Positions 41,570-50,122 of a DNA stretch of 64,000 nucleotides are shown here, in pieces (position 1 is the first letter of the stretch; each line of letters opens with the position of its first letter). The stretch is from assembly GCF_012849095.1 (NCBI RefSeq), contig NZ_CP051680.1, forward strand, positions 1,054,001 through 1,118,000. Reading direction: 5' to 3'. The stretch comes from Cohnella herbarum (GTDB taxonomy: Bacteria > Bacillota > Bacilli > Paenibacillales > Paenibacillaceae). The notes beneath the pieces are model-generated. The model was not told where the DNA came from, made no database searches, and saw only the letters and a program-made list of their open reading frames with translations. The translations under genes and the position numbers were made by a program.

Positions 41570-41598
41570 CTATACATCTTTTCGTCCCGTGATGATTC

Positions 41599-41607
41599 TG
41601 GTACTAT
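41599..41607 (+). promoter_or_regulatory. Candidate extended -10 promoter of metH
   Basis: TGGTACTAT, a TGn-extended -10 with one mismatch, 40 bp before the metH ATG; no good -35. The gap is too short for an S-box riboswitch and none is visible. Confidence 0.45.
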
Positions 41608-41647
41608 AGAGTTTAATGATTTGACAGACAGGGGAAGAGACTCAATT

Positions 41648-44600
41648 ATGACTTTAACGCAAAATAAACCGTCTCTGCAAGAGGCTTTGAATTCGAGAAT
41701 TCTCATCTTGGACGGCGCGATGGGCACGATGATCCAACAAGCGGATTTAAGCGCGGACGATTTCGGCAGCGACGATCTGGACGGTTGTAACGAAATCCTG
41801 GTACTGACGCGCCCGGACGTGATCTCCCGAATCCATGAAGCTTATTTGGAAGCAGGCTCGGATATTATCGAGACGAATACTTTCGGAGCGACGGCAGTCG
41901 TACTCTCGGAGTACGATATCCCCGAGAAGGCCAGAGAGATTAATCTAGCCGCGGCTAGATTGGCTAGAGAGGCTTGCGATAAATATTCGACTCCGCAAAA
42001 ACCCCGTTTCGTAGCTGGAGCGCTAGGTCCAACGACGAAGACGCTTTCCGTTACGGGCGGCGTGACGTTCGACCAACTAATCCAAGATTATGAGGAGCAA
42101 GTACTGGCTCTTATGGAAGGCAACGTCGATTGCATCTTGATCGAAACTTGCCAAGATACTCTGAACGTTAAAGCGGCTAGCATCGGAACTCGGCAAGCTT
42201 TCCGGACGATGGGATATGAGCTTCCGATCATGATCAGCGGCACGATCGAACCGATGGGTACGACGCTGGCCGGTCAGAACATCGAATCGTTCTATATTTC
42301 GCTAGAACATTTGAAACCGATCTCGATGGGACTTAACTGCGCTACGGGACCCGAATTCATGCGCGATCATATCCGGACGTTGTCGGGCTTGGCGAATGCA
42401 GCCGTTAGCTGTTATCCGAATGCCGGATTGCCGGACGAGAACGGACACTATCACGAATCTCCGGAATCGTTAGCGAAGAAGCTAAAGGGTTTCGCGGAGC
42501 AAGGCTGGATCAATATCGCGGGAGGCTGTTGCGGAACGACGCCTGCCCATATCGCGGCTATGGCCGAAGCGATGAAAGACATAGCCCCGAGGAAAATCGC
42601 AGGCGAGCATCCGGCCGCGGTATCCGGTATCGAGACTGTCTACATTGAAGAAGATAATCGTCCGATCATGATCGGGGAAAGAACGAATATTTCGGGTTCG
42701 CGCAAGTTCAAACGGCTGATTCAGGAAGGCAAATTCGACGAAGCTTCCGATATCGCCCGCGCTCAAGTGAAAGGCGGAGCCCACGTCATCGATATCAACT
42801 TGCAGGATACCGATATCGACGAGGCTTATGCGGTTAACGAGTTCTTGCCGATGGTTACGAAGAAAATCAAAGTTCCGCTTATGCTGGATTCGACCTATGA
42901 CCATATCATCGAGTTAGGGTTGAAATACTCTCAAGGAAAAGCGATTATTAACTCCATTAATCTTGAGGACGGAGAATCGAAATTCGAGAAGATTCTTCCC
43001 TTAATTCATCAATATGGAGCGGCCGTCGTTTGTATTCTGATCGACGAGCGGGGGCAAGCGGTATCCAGGGAAGCGAAAATGGAAGTCGCGACTCGATCCT
43101 ATGAACTATTGGTTAACAAATACGGGATGAACCCAGAGGATATTATTTTCGATCCGAATATGTTCCCGGTCGGTTCCGGGGATCCGCAGTATATCGGTTC
43201 CGCGGTAGAGACAATCGAAGGCATCCGGATGATCAAGGAAAAATATCCGAAAGCGAAAACGATTCTAGGGCTCAGCAACATCTCGTTCGGGTTGCCGGAT
43301 GCGGGCAGGGAAGTTCTGAACTCCGTGTATCTGTATCATTGCACGAAAGCGGGCTTGGATTATGCCATCGTGAATACGGAGAAACTGGAACGTTACGCTT
43401 CGATTCCGGAAGAAGAGCGAAATCTTGCCGAGCGATTGATCTACGATACGAACGACGAGACGCTGGCGGCGTTCGTTGCCGCATTCCGGGATAAGAAAGC
43501 CCAGAAGAAGGAGAAAGTAAACAATCTTACGCTCGAGGAGCGCCTATCCGGTTACGTCGTCGAAGGCTCCAAAGACGGATTGGTTGCCGATCTAGACGAA
43601 GCACTGGGCAAATACGCGCCGCTCGAGATCATCAACGGACCTCTGATGGCCGGGATGGAAGAAGTCGGCCGCTTGTTCAATAACAACGAGCTTATCGTAG
43701 CGGAAGTGCTGCAAAGCGCGGAAGTCATGAAAGCGTCGGTTGCCCAGTTAGAACCGCATATGGAGAAAAACGAGTCGGCGGTCAAAGGGAAAATCATGCT
43801 CGCAACGGTTAAAGGCGACGTGCACGATATCGGGAAAAACCTCGTCGAGATCATCTTGTCCAACAACGGCTATAAAATCATAAACCTCGGCATCAAGGTT
43901 CCGCCGGACCAAATCATCGAAGCTGCCCGCAGGGAAAATCCGGACGCCATCGGATTGTCCGGCTTGCTCGTGAAATCGGCGCAACAGATGGTCATCACGG
44001 CTCAGGATTTGCGCAGCGCGGGAATCGATGCTCCGATCCTCGTCGGCGGAGCGGCGTTAACGCGCAAATTCACGAAGAACCGCATCGCGCCGGAATATGA
44101 CGGCGTCGTGCTATACGCGAAAGACGCGATGGATGGCTTGGACATCGCGAATAAGCTTAGCGATCCCGGTCATCGGGCTCGAATAATCGAAGAGCACTGG
44201 GCGGCGCAAGCGAAGCTGGCGGAAGAAGCCGATCAGCCGGCGAAGGTGCTTCCGGAGCTGACGAGAGCGAGACGTTCCAACATCTCGCCTGATGCTCCGA
44301 TCTTTACTCCGCCGGATTTCGACCGCCACGTGTTGCGCGACTACCCGTTGGCTCACGTTATGCCTTACGTGAATATGCAAATGTTGCTCGGACATCATCT
44401 CGGGTTAAAGGGCAACGTCGAAGAGCAGCTTGCCGCGGGCGACGAGCGGACCGTCAATCTGAAGGCAACCGTAGACGACATCATGAGACAGTCGCAGACG
44501 GAGGGCTGGTTAAATCCTCAAGCGATGTACCGTTTTTTCCCGGCGCAGTCCGAAGGAAACGATATTTTGATCTACGATCCGCAAGACCGTTCCCGCGTGC

Positions 44601-45103
44601 TGAAGCGATTCTCGTTCCCGCGCCAACAGGTCGAGCCGTTTCTATGCCTGTCGGACTTCCTGAAGTCCGTAGAGAGCGGGATCATGGACAGCGTCGGCTT
44701 CCTCGTGGTCACGGCCGGTCAAGGCGCGAGAGAGCAGGGAGAGAAGTGGAAGGAAAGCGGAGATTACTTGCGTTCCCATGCGTTGCTTGCCACGGCTCTC
44801 GAAGTCGCCGAAGGACTCGCGGAACGGGTGCATCAGATTATGAGGGATAATTGGGGATTCCCGGACCCGGCCGATATGACGATGAAGAAACGTTTCGGAG
44901 CCCGCTATCAAGGCATCCGCGTATCGTTCGGCTATCCGGCATGCCCGGATCTCGAGGATCAAGGCCCGCTCTTCGAGCTGTTGAAGCCGGAAGATATCGG
45001 CGTTCATTTGACCGAAGGCTTCATGATGGAGCCGGAAGCATCCGTGTCCGCGATGGTATTCGCCCATCCGGAAGCGCAATATTTTAACGTTGAGAAAGTA
45101 TAA
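41648..45103 (+). CDS. metH: Cobalamin-dependent methionine synthase MetH
   Basis: A 1151-aa modular enzyme that moves a methyl group from methyltetrahydrofolate via cobalamin to homocysteine. Homocysteine domain (about 10-330) with zinc ligands in GGCCGTTP (about 291-298). Pterin-binding domain from about 345 (IGERTNISGS). Helical cap (about 640-735). B12-binding domain with the axial His in KGDVHDIGKN (about 724-731). Reactivation domain (about 900-1150; GYPACPDLEDQ), so the protein is full length. Start at ATG 41648 with AGGGGAAG upstream; the 85 in-frame residues before it overlap divergent mtnD and are rejected. Confidence 0.97.
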   Translation: MTLTQNKPSLQEALNSRILILDGAMGTMIQQADLSADDFGSDDLDGCNEILVLTRPDVISRIHEAYLEAGSDIIETNTFGATAVVLSEYDIPEKAREINLAAARLAREACDKYSTPQKPRFVAGALGPTTKTLSVTGGVTFDQLIQDYEEQVLALMEGNVDCILIETCQDTLNVKAASIGTRQAFRTMGYELPIMISGTIEPMGTTLAGQNIESFYISLEHLKPISMGLNCATGPEFMRDHIRTLSGLANAAVSCYPNAGLPDENGHYHESPESLAKKLKGFAEQGWINIAGGCCGTTPAHIAAMAEAMKDIAPRKIAGEHPAAVSGIETVYIEEDNRPIMIGERTNISGSRKFKRLIQEGKFDEASDIARAQVKGGAHVIDINLQDTDIDEAYAVNEFLPMVTKKIKVPLMLDSTYDHIIELGLKYSQGKAIINSINLEDGESKFEKILPLIHQYGAAVVCILIDERGQAVSREAKMEVATRSYELLVNKYGMNPEDIIFDPNMFPVGSGDPQYIGSAVETIEGIRMIKEKYPKAKTILGLSNISFGLPDAGREVLNSVYLYHCTKAGLDYAIVNTEKLERYASIPEEERNLAERLIYDTNDETLAAFVAAFRDKKAQKKEKVNNLTLEERLSGYVVEGSKDGLVADLDEALGKYAPLEIINGPLMAGMEEVGRLFNNNELIVAEVLQSAEVMKASVAQLEPHMEKNESAVKGKIMLATVKGDVHDIGKNLVEIILSNNGYKIINLGIKVPPDQIIEAARRENPDAIGLSGLLVKSAQQMVITAQDLRSAGIDAPILVGGAALTRKFTKNRIAPEYDGVVLYAKDAMDGLDIANKLSDPGHRARIIEEHWAAQAKLAEEADQPAKVLPELTRARRSNISPDAPIFTPPDFDRHVLRDYPLAHVMPYVNMQMLLGHHLGLKGNVEEQLAAGDERTVNLKATVDDIMRQSQTEGWLNPQAMYRFFPAQSEGNDILIYDPQDRSRVLKRFSFPRQQVEPFLCLSDFLKSVESGIMDSVGFLVVTAGQGAREQGEKWKESGDYLRSHALLATALEVAEGLAERVHQIMRDNWGFPDPADMTMKKRFGARYQGIRVSFGYPACPDLEDQGPLFELLKPEDIGVHLTEGFMMEPEASVSAMVFAHPEAQYFNVEKV

Positions 45104-45136
45104 GATCGTCGTATTAAGTTGAAAGAAATTTCCGGT

Positions 45137-45173
45137 GAAATGCGAATGCACGAAATAATGAAATGCGAACGCA
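45137..45173. repeat. Direct repeat between metH and the YdjM-like gene
   Basis: GAAATGCGAATGCA (45137-45150) and GAAATGCGAACGCA (45160-45173), 13 of 14 identical, 23 bp apart, about two helical turns. Upstream of the next gene, so a candidate operator. Confidence 0.5.
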
Positions 45174-45241
45174 GTGTTGATCTCTCCCTAACAGTTATCC
45201 GTTACGCTTATGCTAGCGGGAATGAAGGGAGGAGGATCGGG

Positions 45242-46210
45242 ATGGACACCGGTTCACATTTGTTATTCGGAGCTACGTTGGCGGGATTGGGGTTTATGAG
45301 TCCTGAGGTCGCATCCGATCCGCATCTAGCGGCAGCCGTTCTAACCGTTACGCTCGTCGGATCGCACGCGCCCGATTTGGATTCCGTCGTACGCTTCAAA
45401 AGCCAGGATTCGTATCTTAAGCATCACCGCGGAACTAGCCATTCGATCCCTGCTTGGTTCATATGGGCAGGTCTTATCGGATCGCTAGCCTCTTGGGCTT
45501 GGGGCGTTGGGGATCAATTGCTGCTTCTGACCCTGTTTGCGTTCGCCGCCGTCGCCCTGCATGTCTTTTTCGATTGGACGAATGCATACGGGGTACAATG
45601 CCTGCTGCCCTTTCGCAAAGAATGGCTTCATTTGGATATATTGTGTTTAACGGATCCTTTTCTGGTGGTCGTCCATGTTTCGGCGGTTGCCTTCGGAATT
45701 TTTGGAGGCCAACGTTATGCGTTATGGGCTTGCGCGATTGCATGGGGGACAACGCTCTTCTATATCGCTTGGAGATTCCTGCACCATGGGGTCGTATTGC
45801 GAAGAGTGAGAAGAAGATACCGACGTTGGCGTGCCGTCCATGTTCTTCCGGGATTATGGTGGTTTCGTTGGCAATACGTCGTTCAGACGGACGACGGGTT
45901 CGAAATGGGTTTCATCGAAGGGAGACGTTGGCTTCCTACCAAACGTTTGCCTCTTATCTCTCCGCATGTTTGCATCGAGGCTACTCGTCATGTCAGCTCG
46001 GTAAGAACGCTTCATGGATTCGCGAAAAGAGAATACGTAAGTTGGACGCGTGAACCGGACGGCGGGTATTTGGTCATCTGGACGGATCTTAGATTCTGGC
46101 GCGCTAAAGATTGGCCTTATCGAGCGGAAGTGAAGTTGGACGACCAACTTAACGTCGTAAACGAACGAATCGGCTGGTACAAGAAAACGTGGGAAGCCCC
46201 ATACGTATAA
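45242..46210 (+). CDS. YdjM-like inner-membrane metal-dependent hydrolase
   Basis: A 322-aa membrane protein of the YdjM/DUF457 group. Start at ATG 45242 with GGGAGGAGG upstream; the 41 in-frame residues before it are rejected. The N-terminal half has four to five membrane helices with the family's histidine and acid motifs: TGSHLLFGA, HAPDLDSVVRF, LKHHRGTSHSIPAW, HVFFDWTNAYG. The C-terminal 120 aa form a soluble, Trp- and Arg-rich region. The hydrolase label rests on the His/Asp pattern; no substrate is known. Confidence 0.85.
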   Translation: MDTGSHLLFGATLAGLGFMSPEVASDPHLAAAVLTVTLVGSHAPDLDSVVRFKSQDSYLKHHRGTSHSIPAWFIWAGLIGSLASWAWGVGDQLLLLTLFAFAAVALHVFFDWTNAYGVQCLLPFRKEWLHLDILCLTDPFLVVVHVSAVAFGIFGGQRYALWACAIAWGTTLFYIAWRFLHHGVVLRRVRRRYRRWRAVHVLPGLWWFRWQYVVQTDDGFEMGFIEGRRWLPTKRLPLISPHVCIEATRHVSSVRTLHGFAKREYVSWTREPDGGYLVIWTDLRFWRAKDWPYRAEVKLDDQLNVVNERIGWYKKTWEAPYV

Positions 46211-46228
46211 ATGCCATCGGCAGTATAT

Positions 46229-46283
46229 GAACCGTCTTTTGAACCTTCTCCAAGCGGAGTGGGCTTCGAAGGCGGTTTTTTTC
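46229..46283 (+). terminator. Intrinsic terminator after the YdjM-like gene
   Basis: GAACCGTCTTTTGAA... pairs with TTCGAAGGCGGTTT around a CTCCAAGCGGAG tip stem, followed by TTTTTT. Confidence 0.85.
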
Positions 46284-46541
46284 GTATTTCCGGAAACGCG
46301 AAATAGTTTCCCGGGAAAGCGCAGGAGCCGACACGGATTGTCGCAATTCCATTAATCGTTGGGAACCGGGGGTATCCTTAACGAGCTTAACGGCCCCATT
46401 TGTCGAAAATGATCGGGATGAGCTTCATTTAGGGCGGGAGTAGGTCTATTTTTTTGTATGGGCTTAGAAAATAATGTCTTCGCTCTGCAAAAAAAGTCCT
46501 ATCCGCCTTCCGAATTAAGATTAAGATTTGTGTGAAGTGAA
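46284..46541 (+). other. Long leader region before the second sugar ABC operon, no gene seen
   Basis: Part of the 422-bp gap before the binding-protein gene. It contains a G-rich GGGAACCGGGGGTAT stretch and poly-T and poly-A tracts, but no open frame with a ribosome site, no riboswitch that I can name and no convincing sigma-A promoter. The promoter of the operon must lie here. Confidence 0.5.
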
Positions 46542-46555
46542 TGTAGGCGCTTTCA
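46542..46555 (+). promoter_or_regulatory. Candidate CcpA cre site
   Basis: TGTAGGCGCTTTCA matches the cre pattern TGWAANCGNTNWCA at all but one fixed position. It is 77 bp before the start of a sugar-binding lipoprotein gene, where carbon catabolite repression would make sense. Confidence 0.6.
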
Positions 46556-46632
46556 GAGGGAGGAGGACTAACGGGGTCGATAAGGGAAAGAGACGGTTCG
46601 AACATCTTAATGCGAGAAAGGGTGTCTAGTCC

Positions 46633-48240
46633 TTGAAGAAACTATTTATCATGTTAGTCGTAATCGCTCTATTGGCCGGATGCGCGAGCGGCAATAAAAA
46701 CGAATCCGAGGGAACAACGGGTAGCAAGGAAACCGCAAGCGCGGGATCGAATGAAGAAACGAAAAACAGCGCTAGCGTGTCGGGCGACAATAAAATATCG
46801 ATCGTATTATCGCATTCCGAGGCGGCTTACGCGAAACAAGCGGACGCTAAAAACGACATGTATATCAAGAAACTCGAAGAGCTGTCCGGGTATGATCTGG
46901 ACATCGAAATTTTAGGCCATGCCGATTACGGCCAGCAGCTTTCCTTGCGGTTCGCTTCCGGCGAATTGCCCGATCTGATCCGTACCGCATCCATCGAAGC
47001 CGGCGAACATAAAGGTGCCGTAGATAACGGCGCGTTCACCGAAATCGGTCCTTTGCTGGACCAATACGGACCTAACCTCAAGAACGACATTCCGGAAGAA
47101 ATATGGAAAGACAAGCGTGTGAGCAAAGACGGTAAAATATACGGCATTCCGGTATTGATGGGGGCAGGCAATACTAGGATCGCCTTTATCCGCCAAGATT
47201 GGCTGAACAAGCTGAACATGAAGTCTCCTGAAACGCTGGACGACTGGCTCAATTATTATGAAGCGGTAAAGAAGGAAGATATGAACGGCAACGGCGATCC
47301 GAACGACGAGTATGGCATCGAAATGTTCGAGAACATGTGGTTCAGCGAGATTTTCTTCCAAAGCTTCGGGGTTCACCCAAGCGTCTGGCACGAAGTCGAC
47401 GGACAGTTGATCCCGGATATGATCCGCCCCGAAATGAAAGAAGCGGTCCAATTCTACCGCACGCTGTTCGAGAAAGGGTATGTCAATCCGGACTTCGTCA
47501 CCAAAAAAGAGAGCGATTTCCGCGCGGATATTTATAACGGCAAAGTCGGAAGCTGGGCGGGAGAAACGTATCAATACAACCCTTCCTACAGCAAAACGAA
47601 CGGTCCGAAATGGTTCGTCAACCAGCCCGACCAAGTGGACGTATCGTTCATCGCTCCGCCGAAAGGACCGCGCGGCCAAACCGGATACGGAATGAAGGGC
47701 GACGGCATCTATTTCGTCTGGGTCATTCCGTCGAGCGTGAAAAATCCGGAAAAGATCATCAAGTTCCTCGATTGGACATGGGCATCCGAGGAGGCCGACC
47801 GCTTTTTCAAATTCGGCATCGAGGGCCACAACTACACGTTAGAGAACGGCGAAGTCAAATACGACGTCGGAAGCAAAGAAAACTCGGATAACGACACATT
47901 CCAGATGTATCAGTTGACGCTGAATACGCGCGAGATCGGGTTGAACAATCCGGACGTCGTGAAGCAGTTGCCGGAAGGCGACAAGATCGTAGCCGGTTAC
48001 GAACTGTCGGACTCCCTCGTCATGGATCACGTGATCGGCATTCCGACGCTCAAAACGTTCGAGGAAAAACCGGAACTTTACCCGTTCGGCAGTCTGTTCA
48101 TAGAAATGTTCTTGAAAGTGATGACCGGGGAAAAAGGCATCGACGAATTCGATAAATTCGTCGCGAATTGGAAAAAACGCGGCGGGGACCAAGCGATCGA
48201 AGACGCGACGAAGTGGTATAACGAGTCTCGCAACAAATAA
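46633..48240 (+). CDS. Extracellular solute-binding lipoprotein, GH43-linked sugar transporter
   Basis: A 535-aa family 1 binding protein. TTG start with AAAGGG upstream; the reading starts directly with a signal sequence and lipobox (MKKLFIMLVVIALLAGC), so a later start is excluded. A Ser/Thr/Lys-rich linker of about 35 aa precedes the binding fold (ISIVLSHSE...). The segment MNGNGDPNDEYGI resembles the calcium-loop-like motif frequent in LplA/YtcQ proteins. First gene of an operon with two permeases and a GH43 glycosidase, suggesting uptake of pentose-containing or similar oligosaccharides. Confidence 0.93.
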   Translation: MKKLFIMLVVIALLAGCASGNKNESEGTTGSKETASAGSNEETKNSASVSGDNKISIVLSHSEAAYAKQADAKNDMYIKKLEELSGYDLDIEILGHADYGQQLSLRFASGELPDLIRTASIEAGEHKGAVDNGAFTEIGPLLDQYGPNLKNDIPEEIWKDKRVSKDGKIYGIPVLMGAGNTRIAFIRQDWLNKLNMKSPETLDDWLNYYEAVKKEDMNGNGDPNDEYGIEMFENMWFSEIFFQSFGVHPSVWHEVDGQLIPDMIRPEMKEAVQFYRTLFEKGYVNPDFVTKKESDFRADIYNGKVGSWAGETYQYNPSYSKTNGPKWFVNQPDQVDVSFIAPPKGPRGQTGYGMKGDGIYFVWVIPSSVKNPEKIIKFLDWTWASEEADRFFKFGIEGHNYTLENGEVKYDVGSKENSDNDTFQMYQLTLNTREIGLNNPDVVKQLPEGDKIVAGYELSDSLVMDHVIGIPTLKTFEEKPELYPFGSLFIEMFLKVMTGEKGIDEFDKFVANWKKRGGDQAIEDATKWYNESRNK

Positions 48241-48318
48241 CTAAAGCATTCGAACGGGGAGCGGAACCGAACGGAGACCGCTTCCCGTTCATCACATCGA
48301 GCGAAACGGGTGATCCCG

Positions 48319-49218
48319 ATGTCCAAGGTGGCGGCTAGGAACGATAAGGCAGTCGTGTTGTTGTTCGCGTTGCCGGGGTTATTGTATTTTCTTATCTTCA
48401 AGTATGTTCCGATGGTCGGAAACATCATCGCGTTCAAAGAATTCAACATCTTTCAAGGATTATGGGGCAGTCCGTGGGTCGGTCTGGATCAATTCGCGCG
48501 AATGTTTACCCATGAGGATTTCTATCGTATCACTTGGAACACGATCCGATTAAGCTTCGTTTCCATTCTATTCGGGTTTCCCGCTCCCATCCTTTTAGCA
48601 TTGATGCTAAATGAAATAAGGGCGATGGCGTTCAAGCGATCGATCCAGACGATCGTTTACTTGCCGCATTTTCTGTCATGGGTTATCGTCGGTTCTTTGT
48701 TCATCAATTTACTGTCGATCAACGGTTTGGTTAACGAGTGGGCCGGGTTGCTGGGTTTGCCCAAAATCGATTACGTCACTTCCAAGAGCCATTTCATCGC
48801 GATTCTGGTAGGTACGGGCATCTGGAAAGAAGTCGGTTGGGGAACGATTATTTATTTGGCCGCGCTGTCCGGAGTCAATCCGAATTTATACGAGGCCGCG
48901 GTCGTGGACGGAGCCGGCAGATGGAAGCAGATTTGGTACATTACGCTGCCAAGCTTGCTCCCGACGATGGTCGTCCTGCTATTGTTGTGGGTTGGCGGCG
49001 TCATGAATTCGAACCTTGAACAATTGCTCATTTTCCTAAATCCGCTCGTTTTCGAAGTCGGCGACGTGCTCGATACTTACATTTATAATATCGGACTGGT
49101 AGGCGGACAGTACAGCTATACGACGGCCATCGGGCTGTTTAAAGCCGTGATCGGCATTACTTTGCTTGTGGCGCTCAACGCCTTCAGCCGCAAAGCGACA
49201 GGGGAAAGCCTGTATTAG
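48319..49218 (+). CDS. Carbohydrate ABC transporter permease, LplB type
   Basis: A 299-aa membrane subunit with six predicted helices. Start set at ATG 48319 with GGGTGA upstream; an in-frame GTG nine bases earlier is possible. Shows FKYVPMVGNIIAF near the N-terminus, typical of LplB, and the EAA loop YEAAVVDGAGRWKQIWYITLPS. C-terminus AFSRKATGESLY. Same family as the permease at 2-553. A 78-bp gap follows the binding-protein gene. Confidence 0.92.
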   Translation: MSKVAARNDKAVVLLFALPGLLYFLIFKYVPMVGNIIAFKEFNIFQGLWGSPWVGLDQFARMFTHEDFYRITWNTIRLSFVSILFGFPAPILLALMLNEIRAMAFKRSIQTIVYLPHFLSWVIVGSLFINLLSINGLVNEWAGLLGLPKIDYVTSKSHFIAILVGTGIWKEVGWGTIIYLAALSGVNPNLYEAAVVDGAGRWKQIWYITLPSLLPTMVVLLLLWVGGVMNSNLEQLLIFLNPLVFEVGDVLDTYIYNIGLVGGQYSYTTAIGLFKAVIGITLLVALNAFSRKATGESLY

Positions 49219-49227
49219 GAGGGTGTC

Positions 49228-50097
49228 ATGCGCAGAAAAGAAAGCGTATTTCAATCGGTAAACGGTACGCTTCTTGCCGTAGTCGGCTTAATGATGCTCG
49301 CTCCGATCGTCCATCTGTTAGCGGTATCGTTGAGCGATCCGATCTACGCGCAAGCGAAGCTCGTTTCTTTTTGGCCGAAAGGGTTTTCGGTCGTCGTCTA
49401 CGAGAAAATATTCGCGATGAAAGAAATTTGGAGATCGATGGGCGTCAGCGTGTACATATCGGCGTTCGGCACGTTGCTGACGCTGATCGTGACTTCGATG
49501 ACCGCCTTCGCCCTTTCTCGTCCTTTTATGCCGTATCGGAAATGGGCGATGGGATTTTTGATTATCACGTTTATTTTCCCGGTGCCGCTCATTCCCGAAT
49601 ATTTGCTCGTCAAATCGCTTAACATGCTCGATACGCTGTGGGCGCTCATGATTCCCGGTTTGACGGGCGTGTTCAATATCATTATCATGAAAACCTTTTT
49701 CCAGAACGTATCCGGAGAAATCGTGGAGGCGGCCAAAATCGACGGCTGCGGCGAAGCCGGCATCTATTGGCGGATCGTACTCCCATTGTCGACCGCGGTG
49801 ATCGCGACGATCGGCCTTTTTCATGCCGTCGGACAATGGAATTCGTATTTCGGAGCTTTGATTTACTTGCGCTCCAAGGAATTGTGGCCGATTCAAGTGC
49901 TGCTGCAAAATTTGGTCGTCAAAAAGAATATCAACAACATGATGGGCAACACGGACGTGAACTTGAACTTGGCTACGACGCCGGAAATGATGAGCGCGGG
50001 CATCATCATCGTCGCCATGCTTCCGATCCTGTTGGTGTATCCTTTCTTGCAAAAATACTTTGTCAAAGGGGCTATGCTCGGTTCGCTGAAGGAGTAA
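49228..50097 (+). CDS. Carbohydrate ABC transporter permease, YtcP/LplC type
   Basis: A 289-aa second membrane subunit. AGGAGGG lies 5 nt before the ATG. EAA loop VEAAKIDGCGEAGIYWRIVLPL; C-terminus YPFLQKYFVKGAMLGSLKE, nearly the same as the 566-1471 permease. No ATPase gene follows, so a shared MsmX-like ATPase is expected. Confidence 0.92.
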   Translation: MRRKESVFQSVNGTLLAVVGLMMLAPIVHLLAVSLSDPIYAQAKLVSFWPKGFSVVVYEKIFAMKEIWRSMGVSVYISAFGTLLTLIVTSMTAFALSRPFMPYRKWAMGFLIITFIFPVPLIPEYLLVKSLNMLDTLWALMIPGLTGVFNIIIMKTFFQNVSGEIVEAAKIDGCGEAGIYWRIVLPLSTAVIATIGLFHAVGQWNSYFGALIYLRSKELWPIQVLLQNLVVKKNINNMMGNTDVNLNLATTPEMMSAGIIIVAMLPILLVYPFLQKYFVKGAMLGSLKE

Positions 50098-50122
50098 TAA
50101 TCGCTGAAAATGGAAGTAAAGG

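Noticed and set aside
46350..46400. G-rich GGGAACCGGGGGTAT element considered as a riboswitch
   Set aside because: It does not match the conserved cores of the guanidine, c-di-GMP, fluoride, cobalamin or SAM riboswitches that I could check by eye.
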